Assembly: GCA_036172015.1 (NCBI GenBank)
Contig: JAVHSE010000085.1
Coordinates: 1 to 24,631 of the forward strand
Length of the DNA: 24,631 nucleotides
Source: UBA7396 sp036172015
GTDB lineage: Bacteria > Patescibacteriota > Gracilibacteria > BD1-5 > UBA6164
Reading direction: 5' to 3'
A program made the translations under genes and the position numbers. This document shows, one piece after another, positions 1-8,468 of the stretch. The notes below the pieces were generated by a model. The model ran no database searches and was not told where the DNA came from. It saw only the letters and a list, made by a program, of their open reading frames with translations. Positions within the stretch are counted from its first letter, which is position 1. Each line of letters begins with the position of its first letter.

Positions 1-10
1 ATACCAATTT

Positions 11-38
11 ATTATACCTATTTATACTAAGAAAGCAA
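11..38 (-). promoter_or_regulatory. Candidate promoter firing left out of the window
   Basis: On the minus strand TTGCTT (33-38) lies 16 bases before TATAAT (11-16). It would drive a leftward gene starting beyond base 1. A 9-bp stem (22-30 with 46-54, TTATACTAA/TTAGTATAA) overlaps the spacer. This rests on box matching alone in very AT-rich DNA. Confidence 0.4.
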
Positions 39-283
39 AATATTTTTAGTATAACCAATATTCTTTTTCTGTTAATTTTAAATTCATACTTTTCATTGTG
101 TTATATATAGTAGTTGTATTCTTTGTAATTATTATAAAATTATCTATACTAAAAATATTTTTTCAAAAGATCATATAAATAACTTCAAAAGGCAATAATA
201 TAATTTTTATAATAAAACTTAGCATAATAAAAAAGTTATAAAATAATTAAAATAAACATCTCTACAATTATATTTTAGCAAAC
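39..283. other. AT-rich intergenic stretch without a recognisable gene
   Basis: No coding frame of useful length is open here under code 25 on either strand; the longest minus-strand candidate starting with ATG is about 16 codons. Apart from the 22-54 hairpin and the TTTTAGCAAA copy at 273-282 described with RNA-A, I see nothing definite. Confidence 0.5.
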
Positions 284-436
284 AAAAAAGGGTAACTTAA
301 ATACACTCTCGTTCGCTAAAACATAACAATTTTGTCTATTCTAAAAATATGCAAAAATGGGTGAGTAACTTAAGTTACCCATCTTAATTTCTAGAAAAGA
401 CTACCTTTGTAGACTTTTTTGTTATATTTTAGCGAA
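284..436 (-). ncRNA. Candidate structured RNA A with terminator-like 3' end
   Basis: Read on the minus strand, an 18-nt arm at 436-419 pairs with 329-312 (17 of 18), closing a domain that holds two local hairpins: 420-397 (GTCTAC/GTAGTC type) and 381-358 (GTAAC/GTTAC core). GGGTAACTTAA (380-370), part of the second hairpin, is also perfectly complementary to TTAAGTTACCC (300-290), which runs directly into six Ts (289-284). The 11-bp long-range helix would act as an intrinsic terminator and crosses the closing stem, so the two are alternatives or form a pseudoknot. TTTTAGCAAA at 273-282 offers a further alternative partner for the 312-321 arm. A promoter upstream places the start at the first base of the closing stem. 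No known RNA family is recognised; a mobile palindromic element is the main alternative. Confidence 0.45.
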
Positions 437-439
437 TTT

Positions 440-466
440 AGTATATGAATTTTTTCTAATATGCAA
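440..466 (-). promoter_or_regulatory. Candidate promoter of RNA A
   Basis: Minus strand TTGCAT (466-461), 15-base spacer, TATACT (445-440). The predicted start falls around 433-436, where the closing stem of RNA A begins. The TTGCAT box is the end of the T-run of the toxin terminator just upstream, so terminator and promoter share bases. Confidence 0.45.
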
Positions 467-491
467 AAAAATAAAAGCCAAACTGGCTTTT
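465..491 (-). terminator. Intrinsic terminator of the toxin-antitoxin operon
   Basis: Perfect 8-bp stem AAAAGCCA (473-480) with TGGCTTTT (484-491), loop of three bases, followed on the minus strand by A and seven Ts (471-465). The stem overlaps the toxin stop codon at 490-492. Confidence 0.8.
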
Positions 492-756
492 ACGGAAATA
501 TATTATAAATATCTTTTCTACTTCTTACTCTGAGTAATATTATTTTTATTCCATCAAATTCAAATCAAATCCTATAATCTCAAAGTCTAATTCTATAAAA
601 TTTTTCAAATCATTTCATCTTTTTCACATTTGGAATATCATTTATATTTTCTATTTTTTCAATAATATTTAGTTTATCAATAACTCTTTTTTGAATCTCT
701 TTATTTTTAAGGTGCTGAAAATCTTTTTTAAATATTTCATCCACTTCTATAATCAT
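490..756 (-). CDS. RelE/ParE-family type II toxin
   Basis: This is an 88-residue protein. Its C-terminal half carries the sheet pattern of the RelE/ParE superfamily: a Lys/Gly-rich strand (KKMKGFEKFYRIRLGDYRIG, about 45-64), then a hydrophobic strand (IKIILLRVRSR, about 70-80) and a short tail. Family members are ribosome-dependent mRNA interferases (RelE) or gyrase poisons (ParE). The basic Lys/Arg/Tyr set fits an mRNase, but the subgroup cannot be fixed by eye. Three glycines are TGA, so standard-code annotation would break the gene. It overlaps the upstream antitoxin by 10 bases, the usual translational coupling of such pairs, and is followed at once by an intrinsic terminator. Family confidence is high; target and activity are inferred. 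Confidence 0.85.
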
Positions 757-923
757 AATTCTTTTTTAAAAGAATTAAATTCTTGAGTTTGATTTGTTTT
801 TCATTTTATCATTTGATATCACAAAACAAGATCTTCAAATTCTTCACTATTTACAAATTTTTCTAAATTTATTGATGAAAAAGATTGGCTTGTTTTTTCT
901 GATATTTGAATGGTAGTAGTCAT
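747..923 (-). CDS. Antitoxin of the RelE/ParE-type pair
   Basis: This 58-residue, first-in-operon protein ends 10 bases inside the toxin gene. Antitoxin identity is inferred from position, size and partner; the sequence itself is only weakly recognisable. The N-terminal segment TTTIQISEKTSQSF resembles the beta-strand start of small dimeric antitoxins of the Phd/RelB type, and the middle is acidic (EKFVNSEEFEDLV), as expected for a region that covers a basic toxin. Two TGA glycines lie in the middle and one near the end. The start at 923 is the first ATG, 31 bases after a candidate -10 box. Such antitoxins normally repress their own operon, but I see no clear operator palindrome in the short leader. 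Confidence 0.7.
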
Positions 924-953
924 GATTTTGAAATTAAATTATAAATTAGTTTA

Positions 954-980
954 ATTATAATATTTTTTTGAAATATGCAA
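954..980 (-). promoter_or_regulatory. Candidate promoter of the toxin-antitoxin operon
   Basis: Minus strand TTGCAT (980-975), 15-base spacer, TATAAT (959-954), 31 bases upstream of the antitoxin ATG and just after the MoxR stop. The TTGCAT-15-TATA(A/C)T pattern repeats at 440-466 and nearly at 5577-5604. Confidence 0.55.
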
Positions 981-990
981 AAAATACTCC

Positions 991-1908
991 CTAAAAATGC
1001 TTAAAAGCTTCTTTATAAAGATCTCAAATCACATGAGAAGATGATTTTTCTATATCAAGTCTATGCACTACAAAAGCTTCCAGTAAATCAAATCCGTCTT
1101 CTGGAATCACATATTCCCTTTCACCTATAAATGCATTTGCTTTACAAGCTAAAATAAATATAGAAATTCATCTTTGACTTATTGGATATAAAATTTTTTC
1201 ATTTTCTTTTATAAGATGAAAAAACGAAACTAATCTTTTTGCAATATCTTCACTTATTTTAATATTTTTAATTTGTTGAAAATATTCTTCTCATTCTTCA
1301 AAAGTAAGTATTGGTGATAAACAAGCAAGAGTATCTTGAATAGAATCATAAAAATGAGTCATTATAATTGTTTGTTGTAAGTCATTAGAAGGATTTCCAA
1401 GAGATATTTTTGAATAAAATCTATCTTTTTGAGCTTCTGGAAGAGTAAAAGTTCCACTATATTCTATAGGATTTTGTGTAGCAATAACTGAAAAATTTTT
1501 TGGTAAATCATAATCTTTCCCCATAATAGAAACTTTTTTTTCTTCCATAGCTTGTAAAAAAGCACTTTGTGTTTTTGGATTCATTCTATTAATTTCATCC
1601 ACCAAAAAAAGTTCCGTAAAAATAGGTCATTTCCTGATTTCAATGATTTTGGTATCGATATTATAATATTCTCAACCAATAATGTCTTGCGGAATCAAAT
1701 CAGAAGTTCCATGAATTCTATTGAAACTCAGTCCTAATAATTTTGAAATAGCTTTTGCTAAAGTTGTTTTTCCCGTTCCAGGTAAATCCTCAATCAATAA
1801 ATTTCATTGAATGAGAAAAGTAATAAAAATAACTTTTGAAAGACTATCTTTATTATACACAAACGGAGCAATATTTTTTTGAAATATTTTGTATTTTTCT
1901 TGTATCAT
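991..1908 (-). CDS. MoxR-family AAA+ ATPase
   Basis: This 305-residue protein matches MoxR ATPases in length and motifs: Walker A DLPGTGKT (41-48), Walker B FLVDEINR with the MoxR-typical 'DEINR' (101-108), sensor 1 VIATQNP (141-147) and an Arg-finger region LPEAQKDRF after it. MoxR proteins are chaperone-like ATPases that remodel or mature partner complexes, often together with VWA-domain proteins. No VWA gene is present here; the gene is instead the last of a run of membrane-associated SPFH, DUF350 and DUF4178 genes, 20 bases after the preceding stop. It probably acts on those products at the membrane, which is inference. TGA glycines occur in GGE (78-79), in KGP and elsewhere. Stop codon is TAG. 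Confidence 0.9.
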
Positions 1909-1928
1909 AACAAGTATAGGATTAAAAA

Positions 1929-2597
1929 TTAAACTCAACTATAATCTAAAACATCATTTCAAATTAATTTCAATTGTGAAATTTTTCCATCTTTGAGTAA
2001 AGTGATATATTTTGAAGTATCTTTTATACTCACTATAAATGGAAAACTTCCGTTAAATCATTCAATAGTCGTGATACCTGATTCCTGAACAAAAAATCCA
2101 TTCCAACTCGTTCCTACTTGATTATCAAAAACATTTTGCTTCACATCACTGTGTATTTTTTTAATCATATAAAGACTAATGAGTCCTTCATTCTCTCACA
2201 AAATATATTCTCTATTTTTATCAAGTGTCAGTTTATCATCAATCACTCTCACAAAAAAATCATCCCAAAAACCTCAGTCATTATTATATCTTATTTGACC
2301 ATATACATAAAATTTTGCTACATAATCTTCTTTTTTTGTTTCGCTATATTCTTGCTCAGTAATATAGAGAACTTTTTTTCCAGAAATGACATCATTTGAA
2401 GTACTATCAGTAACAGCAAAAAAATATTTTCCTACTTTAAAAATAGTAGGAAATGGCATAATAAAACTTTTTTCACCAGTAGAAACGAGTCAACCCCTTT
2501 CTATTATTGAAATAGTATTACAGTATTTACATACGGTAGAAACCAGTCAAACACTCACTTCAAGAGTTGCTCAACAAGATGGACACGATAAACTCAT
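1929..2597 (-). CDS. Zinc-ribbon DUF4178 protein, short form
   Basis: A 222-residue soluble protein. The N-terminus has a zinc ribbon, C5-x2-C8 and C23-x2-C26. The centre (about 50-150) reads like DUF4178: a strand-rich region with YGQIRYNNDGGFWDDFFVRV, the Tyr-Trp-Asp/Glu block that marks these domains, then KNREYILGENEGL. The residues after about 150 may be a second, diverged strand-rich domain. The function of DUF4178 is unknown; these domains are repeatedly found beside DUF350 and other membrane-stress genes. A related, longer, membrane-anchored copy lies at 2921-4276, so the two may form a soluble/membrane pair. TGA encodes glycine at C8+1 and several other places. The start was chosen as the ATG directly before the first zinc-binding Cys pair. 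Confidence 0.65.
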
Positions 2598-2615
2598 ATA
2601 TGTAAGTTATAATTT

Positions 2616-2650
2616 AAAAAGATAAAGAATGATTGAAATCATTCTTTATC
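2616..2650 (-). terminator. Hairpin between two genes of the membrane operon
   Basis: Perfect 13-bp stem (2621-2633 with 2638-2650, loop TGAA) followed on the minus strand by five Ts (2620-2616). It follows the small Gly-rich gene (stop 2660) and ends 19 bases before the DUF4178 start. The short T-run suggests partial termination that lowers expression of the last two genes. Confidence 0.6.
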
Positions 2651-2659
2651 ACATATTTT

Positions 2660-2908
2660 TTACTTTCCTCATCATCATCAACTCGATCATCCTCCTCACC
2701 AACTACTCGAAGAAGAACTGCTCGAACTATAATTTCTACAATCTCCTTCACAATATTCTCTACTTCCAGTAATCCAATTTATACTCGTTGATCCAGATTT
2801 TAAATCAATTTGATCTCAAATAGGTTTTATATTTGTTTTATTCATATATCATAACACTCACCCAGTCAGTCATGCTATGAGTAAAATTATTAAAAATCAT
2901 TTATTCAT
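2660..2908 (-). CDS. Small membrane protein with Ser/Gly-rich tail
   Basis: Not recognised by family. It has 82 residues: one hydrophobic segment at the N-terminus (about 4-22, FLIILLIAGLTGGVLGYM), a polar middle with two Cys (EYCEGDC), then a tail of eight serines and a Gly-rich end (SWGGGSSGGGGK). The tail is written largely with TGA codons, including four in a row, so the standard code would hide it. Such tails are common on proteins of membrane-stress operons but do not prove a function. It lies between the two DUF4178 genes, 12 bases after the long one, and presumably serves the same membrane complex. A lipoprotein signal is not evident. Confidence 0.65.
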
Positions 2909-2920
2909 ACTTTGATATTA

Positions 2921-4276
2921 TTATTTAAATTGAAGGATAGTATTTCATGTAAAATAACTTGAAAATGAATTTGATGGAATTCAGGAACCATGTTCTCATA
3001 CATTCGTAAAATAAATGTCATTATTTTTTACTTTTGCAGATGCTATATTTATATCTCATGATAATATTTTTTTTAAAATATCAAGATCATTTTGTGATTC
3101 TAGTTTAAATTTTATTCCATCTAAAGTTTGAAAAATATGTTTTTTCCCTCAATAATCATAACTTGCGAGTGATTCTGAAAGATCTTTTTTATAAATACCA
3201 GAAAAATTCACTTTATAGAGTCATTGTACTTCTTGTAAATTTTTATCAGTTATATCTGCCAAAGTCACTTCTTTAATCGTTCTTTCACAACTAAAAAAAG
3301 AAAATGGAATAATAAATAATAAAATTATGTAAATTCATTTTAATAGAGTAAAATTTGGTATATTTCAATAATTTTGACTATACCCAATATTTCCACTTCT
3401 TAAATTTTTATCATTTACTTCCCAAGTATGATAGACTCAAATTTCTTGCTGATTTTTTGTTTGTTCTTTTTCAAAAACATAACTTTTCCCACTATATTTT
3501 AATTGATATGTTTTCACACTTTCTCAAATAGTATACGATTTAGAATTTTCTCCATATACTTCTGTTACTTTAACTTCACAAATTTCTTCAATATTATAAT
3601 TATTATTATTAATAACTATATTACTCTCTGTAAGTTCTCATAGATTAAATTCTGGAACTATTTTTCTTGAAAGTTCAGTTTGATATTCTATTCAAGATTC
3701 TCATCATTCATTCCACCATGCTTTTGATTCTGATAAATAATAAGTATCTCAAGAACTATCTATTAAAATCCGTTCTATATATTCAAGTCTTCCAGTATTT
3801 TGTGTTTCCCAAGTTCACATATATCTGACTCAACCTGCAACTCTATATTTTTTATTATCGAGTGTAATTTCTTGTCATACACTTATATTGAGATACAAAG
3901 GTTTCATTCAGACATTATTCCAAATAAATTGAGTCATGCAATATTTACATTGAAAATTGAGTACTTTCGTAATCCCAGCTTTATAATCTGCAATCACTTT
4001 TTTATTATTTTCAGACATACTCAAATTACTTCCACAATGAGGACATTTAATAGTTTTTCATCAAAATTGCACTATTTTTTCTTCTGATACAGTATTTTGT
4101 GATAATGATTCAGTATGAGTAGAATCTAATGTGTGATACAAAGACTCATATTTTTTCAAATATGAGTTATTAGCATCAATAGCTTTTCATTCATCCAAAA
4201 GTATTTTCATAAGAGCTATATCTTTTTTTACATAAGCTCCATATAACTCTTGTATAATTTTATTTATGTCTCTCAT
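2921..4276 (-). CDS. Zinc-ribbon DUF4178 protein with membrane segment
   Basis: 451 residues. Order: helical N-terminus (1-60); zinc ribbon C78-x2-C81 and C110-x2-C113; a DUF4178 domain (about 130-205, with RYMGTWETQNTGRLEYIERI and KAWWNEG); a second strand-rich region (about 220-300) likely a repeat of the same fold; one membrane segment (about 321-339, IYIILLFIIPFSFFSC); then a C-terminal domain of about 110 residues that would lie across the membrane. The zinc ribbon plus DUF4178 arrangement matches the shorter downstream protein, so the pair may be related by duplication. It sits 20 bases after the DUF350 gene. DUF4178 has no known activity; a scaffold or sensor role at the membrane is inference. 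Confidence 0.65.
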
Positions 4277-4296
4277 TTTTTGTTTTTATTAGTATT

Positions 4297-4506
4297 TTAT
4301 CCATGAATAGCTGCAGCAATGATAATAGCAATAGATACAAAAAATCATGCAAACATAATTCAAAGTGCAATATTTTGATCTTCAATAAGTTCTTTATGAA
4401 GTGACCATTTTGAAAATTTTTCTACTCAATAAATACTGAGTAAAAATAATGCTATTCCTAAAACTATATATATAAGAGTATCTAAAAAAACAGCTATGTT
4501 AAACAT
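4297..4506 (-). CDS. DUF350 membrane protein
   Basis: 69 residues with two hydrophobic helices (about 5-25 and 48-67) joined by a charged linker. The linker motif ELIEDQNIALGIMFAGFF is the hallmark of DUF350: an acidic/Asn-Ala stretch leading into a Gly-containing second helix. DUF350 proteins are small inner-membrane proteins of unknown function, often with two or more copies of this hairpin; here there is a single copy. It sits 22 bases after the SPFH gene and 20 before the DUF4178 gene, so it is almost certainly co-transcribed. TGA encodes three glycines, including both in the second helix region. Confidence 0.8.
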
Positions 4507-4528
4507 ACTATATTCTTTAAAAAATAAA

Positions 4529-5539
4529 TTATAAACTTCCTAAAATTTCTTTTTTCTTCACATCATATTCCTCTTTGGTAATTAAATCTTTATCAAGCAT
4601 AGATTTCAGTTTCATAAGTTTTGATTCCATATCATCTCAATTATTTGAAGTATTTGTATTCATAGCATTCATCTGATTTCACATATTCATTCCAACCATA
4701 GTACCAACCATACCTCATAGAGCTCCATCATTTCCAGCAGCTTCTTGCATAATATCAAGGTTTTTTGTTTTGGTATAATTTTCCATAGCTTTCACATTTA
4801 CATCAGAGAGTTCATTCATAGCTCTTACATTTGCTGTTTGCTCTGAAACTTTCATAATAAGCTTTTCTGTTTCTGTATCAAAATTCGTATCTTCTATTCT
4901 GAAATCTGTAATAGAAAGCCCTAGAATTTCTATTTCAGCATTTACTGCTGATTCTAATTTTTTAGCAATTTCTACTCTTTTTGCATCTATATCGACATAA
5001 CTATAAGAATCACTTGCTAAAACTGAAGTAATTTGTTGCAAAAGTCTATCTACTACTACTTCTTTTATTTCATCAATAGTAACTTCACTTCTCGTTCCGA
5101 TATAGTTTACCCAAAATTTTTCTATATCTGAAATTTTTAAAGTTAAGTTTCCAAAAGCTCTTAATTTTACTGGAAAACTATATTTTGGATCAATATATTT
5201 TACAGGATTTTTTGTTCCCCATTTTTGATTCAATATTTCAGTAGTTTTTACAAAATATACAGAAGCTTTATCATTTGATTCTCAAAGAGATTTCCATGAT
5301 TTTAAAGCCGTTAAAAATGGAACATTGGTCGTAGTTAATTCCCATTTTCCACCCTCCGTTTGAATGGCTTCAATTTTTCCATTGTGTACAAAAATAGCTC
5401 CATAACCTGGATCAACAATTAAATTCGTATTATCTTTTATTTCGTCTAAATTTCTTGCAAATTTTTTTACGAGTAAATAATTTTCTGGATTTTCCCATCT
5501 GATTACATCAACAAATTGTCCAGCTAAAAAATCAAACAT
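4529..5539 (-). CDS. SPFH/band-7 protein with C-terminal SHOCT motif
   Basis: 336 residues, first gene of the membrane operon. The N-terminal two-thirds reads as the YdjI-like SPFH family (often mislabelled 'virion core protein'): an opening such as FLAGQFVDVIRWENP, then GYGAIFVHNGKIEAI, followed by the strand/helix SPFH region and a long helical segment (IAKKLESAVNAEIEILGLSI, then KLIMKVSEQTANVRAMNELS). A Gly/Met-rich linker (about 255-290) leads to a SHOCT motif at the end (MLDKDLITKEEYDVKKKEIL), a short helical element often used for oligomerisation or membrane recruitment. In Bacillus subtilis YdjI belongs to the ydjFGHI operon with a PspA homologue; no PspA homologue is seen here. Preceded by a good promoter at 5577-5604. 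Confidence 0.85.
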
Positions 5540-5576
5540 TCACATATTTTTTATAATTAATAATTAAAACATCTTC

Positions 5577-5604
5577 ATTATATATTTTTTCAGTAAAAAT
5601 GCAA
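5577..5604 (-). promoter_or_regulatory. Candidate promoter of the SPFH-to-MoxR operon
   Basis: Minus strand TTGCAT (5604-5599), 16-base spacer, TATAAT (5582-5577), 37 bases before the SPFH start codon. The next gene upstream on this strand ends at 6068, so the operon needs its own promoter here. Confidence 0.6.
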
Positions 5605-5680
5605 AAATATGGAATATATTTGTGATTTATATAATTAAAATGTCACTATTGAAATCTCTACAATATGAACAAAAAACATC

Positions 5681-5715
5681 AAAAAAAGTGATTTTTCAAG
5701 AAAATCACTTTTTTT
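5681..5715. terminator. Strong symmetrical terminator hairpin
   Basis: Perfect 15-bp stem AAAAAAAGTGATTTT / AAAATCACTTTTTTT with a 5-base loop. A-run and T-run flank the stem, so it can work in both directions; the minus direction would end transcripts from the restriction gene at 6068-8413. The identical stem recurs at 17064-17098 and a slightly altered one at 15414-15446. Confidence 0.75.
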
Positions 5716-5799
5716 GACAAAATATTTCTATATTTTCATTGAATTATGTCTATTTTTTGCGATTATTCGCAATTTTAGAGATAATTATTCCCAAGGAGG

Positions 5800-5913
5800 T
5801 TAAGTATACCTCCTAGCTAAAAGCTCAAAGTTATAAATAGCACAAGCTAAAAACCAATGCATAGCATTTTTAAGTATTCATCTATATTTTACTATACTTA
5901 TGCATTTTCTCAT
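5800..5913 (-). pseudogene. Probable transposase C-terminal remnant
   Basis: An open stretch of 37 codons on the minus strand ends in TAA at 5800-5802. Its residues include VKYRGILKNAMHWFLACAIY followed by a short Leu-rich end with ARRYT. The 'YRG-x-x-KN' block followed by a hydrophobic helix and an Arg-rich end resembles the C-terminus of DDE transposases of the IS5/IS1182 type. An in-frame TAA lies two codons before the first ATG, so it is not a full gene. TGA encodes the glycine of the YRG block, so decay or insertion occurred in a code-25 host or lineage. A palindrome (AGGAGGT/ACCTCCT, 5794-5814) covers the 3' end. This rests on one short motif. Confidence 0.35.
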
Positions 5914-5920
5914 ATATTAG

Positions 5921-6060
5921 CATATATATTTATTACATTTGATTATATAAAAATATCATTTTTATCAAAAAAATAAAATAATACAAGATTTTATTTTGTA
6001 TTATTTTATTTTACTTCTTATTTTTGTAAAAATAGAATTAATCAAATGAATAAATATATG
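5921..6060. repeat. Long imperfect inverted repeat
   Basis: Outer arms 5921-5946 and 6037-6060 match as an inverted repeat with small gaps (CATATATnTTTATT...ATTTGATTA). The centre is a perfect 17-bp hairpin, 5970-5986 with 5996-6012, loop of nine bases. It lies between the transposase remnant and the 3' end of the restriction gene, so it may be a decayed mobile element, a MITE-like unit, or an AT-rich terminator for the restriction gene. Confidence 0.5.
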
Positions 6061-6067
6061 TTATAAG

Positions 6068-8413
6068 TTATTTTAATAATTCATATTCAAATAACTTATC
6101 TTGAATTTGAGTGATATAATACTCTTTCAAAAATCTTTTCAGGTCATCTATTTTTGTATTGAGTTCAAGATATTCTACACTGACTTGTTTTTTCTCTATT
6201 GCTCAGAGATTAAGTTTTTTTATTTCTTCTTTTGTATGACTTTTATCATTATACTTATAAGTATTTAGTTCTTGAATTATTTGATACAATCAATAGGTGA
6301 ATTGAGTTTTATAATTCTTTGTTTCTTTTGCTTCTATTAAAATTTCTTTCCATAAATTCAAAATATTTACATCAGTATGATTTAAACTGAATGCTTTGAG
6401 CTTTTCATCACTGAGAGTATTTTGTCAAAAACAGAGTTCATTTTTATAAAATCTATTATCACTTCATACAAAACTCAAACATTTGTTTCTTTGAGATAAA
6501 CAAGTAAAAATCAAACAAGATTTTAAAAAATTTGTATCTTGTAAATAGTCTTCTCATCTATCAGCTGTGGTAAAATAAACATCTCTTTCATACCAGTTTT
6601 CTTGTGGATACAATTTCGCACAAAATAACGGAAGTTTATTTATAAAATTATCTGAACGAAGATAAAAACCAAAACTTTGTTCTAATGCAGTATAATATAC
6701 TCATCTTGTTAAATTGATATGTTTTGCTTCAACTCACCATCAAATAGCTACTAAGTATGCAATAATATTTTTATTATACAAAGGTTTCTTTTTATATAAT
6801 TTTAAGCTTTCTAATCAGTTGCTTTCACAACATATTCAATTTTCATCATTTTCAAAAGTTCTTCTATCATTATATTCATTAAGTCTTTTATAAACTTTTT
6901 TTATTTCTATTTTTTTTCAAACATTTTTTGGTTCATTATTTTCTAAATCATAACATTTTAAATTTATTTTTCCTAAATGTTCATCTATATTTTTCCATAA
7001 TATACAACTTATAAAACTATCACTAGCATGAAAATGTTTTCTATTAAATCAATATCAATCAATAAACTTTTTATTGACAAGATTAAGACTTTTCCAATAT
7101 TTTATAGGACTGAATAAAACCAAAAAATCATTTTCCTTTTTTAAATAATATTGCCAAGCAGACCATATAAATAAATTGCTTATATCTCTATGTAAAGCTT
7201 GATCGCTTCATCATTTTAAAAGCTCTTCATAAACAAAACTATTATTAACTTTTCAATTATTATTTTTAATATTTTCAGCAATACTATCTCTATATGGTGG
7301 ATTTTCAAAAATTATAATATTACAATTTGTATTTGCTACATATTCATTTAGTTGTTTTATACAATTCTTATAACTATCTGTTAAATTTTCCATAATAATT
7401 TGATTTCAAGAAGTCGCTTTTTCTCATAATATAAAGTGCTCAGATAAGGCATCTCAACCACTTACCAAACTATTTTCAGCACTTGCTTCGGGTGGAATTA
7501 CTAGTCTTACTTTATCAATAAATTTGTTATATAATACATTCCATTCCCAAGTTTCATAAGTTGATAAAATACAATGTGATAATTCTTCTTCGCTCAAAAA
7601 GTTTTCAAGTTGACCAGTTCCAGCACATCTATCAAGGATAATATAATCATTTCAAGCTGGAATTTGCGAAATTGCTAATCTTAAAAGTTCAGTTGCTTTT
7701 TGTACATAAGCATCTGGAGTATAAAACGCTCAAAGCTCTTTTTGTAAAAATTTATCATTTAGACAATCAATAAGTCATGGAAATTCTTTTTTTGATTTTT
7801 CATAAACTTCTTCTGAATTTGAAGCATAAGAAAAAATATTTAGATATTTAGGTTCTACTAATTCACTAACAAATTTTAATTTATCACCATTATATTTTTT
7901 TTCAATTTTTATTTCTATATTTTTTGAATCATTTATTATTTCATAATAAGCTTTTGATAATCAAACAATATTGTATTTATCAACATGAACTTTTATAAAT
8001 TCATTATTCTCTAAAATATTTACTATATCTTTTAATTTTTCTTTATAACTAATAGTTTCTGGTTTTATAGCAGTAGTAAAATCTTTATTATCTTTACTCG
8101 CTCACCCGATATATTGCGTTTCAATACCTTTTAAAAAATCTTCACTTTTAAAAAGATATGCTTTTTCATTGTTGAGTGAAATAAGTAAAATTTGAGAAGG
8201 GATTTTTTTACCAAGATTTCTCATTCTTGATAAATATTTTATAGTTTGAAATAATACATTATTAATATTTGAAATAGATAATTTAAATTCTATAAGAGTT
8301 CATCTTATAACTCAATCTGTATTGTCTTCAATGATAGGTATAGTTCCATCAAAAACTCTTAAATTATTATAAAACAAAACTTGTCACTCTTTCTCTGATT
8401 GAAAATTAGGCAT
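6068..8413 (-). CDS. Type IIG-like restriction endonuclease/adenine methyltransferase
   Basis: 781 residues in one chain. The N-terminus has a PD-(D/E)xK nuclease pattern: D33 followed by IEFK with E42 and K44, in a fold of strands and helices with KYLSRMRN after it. A helical connector leads to an N6-adenine methyltransferase: motif X GAFYTP (228-233), motif I ILDRCAGTGQLE (about 259-270) and motif IV NPPY (371-374). The C-terminal 350 residues, with RGVYYTALEQSFGFYLRSDN and a final coiled-coil-like stretch, should hold the target recognition region. This layout is that of Eco57I-like type IIG enzymes, which cut and methylate with one protein and recognise DNA without a separate S subunit. 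No neighbouring methyltransferase or S gene is needed. Many TGA glycines, including both in 'GYGFNRKHF'. Preceded by RNA B and a hairpin that may regulate it. Confidence 0.85.
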
Positions 8414-8424
8414 GTTTAAAACAT

Positions 8425-8450
8425 AAAAAAGATAAGCAGAATTGCTTATC
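8425..8450 (-). terminator. Terminator-like hairpin just before the restriction gene
   Basis: Perfect 8-bp stem GATAAGCA/TGCTTATC (8431-8450) with six Ts following on the minus strand (8430-8425), only 12 bases before the restriction gene ATG. It can stop transcripts coming from RNA B or act as an attenuator of the restriction gene. The loop is ATTC on the minus strand. Confidence 0.65.
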
Positions 8451-8468
8451 TCAATATTTTTTAAATTT

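Noticed and set aside
2118..2399. Open frames on the plus strand within the DUF4178 genes (also 3800-4087)
   Set aside because: Low-complexity Ile/Phe/Lys/Ser translations opposite well-supported minus strand genes.
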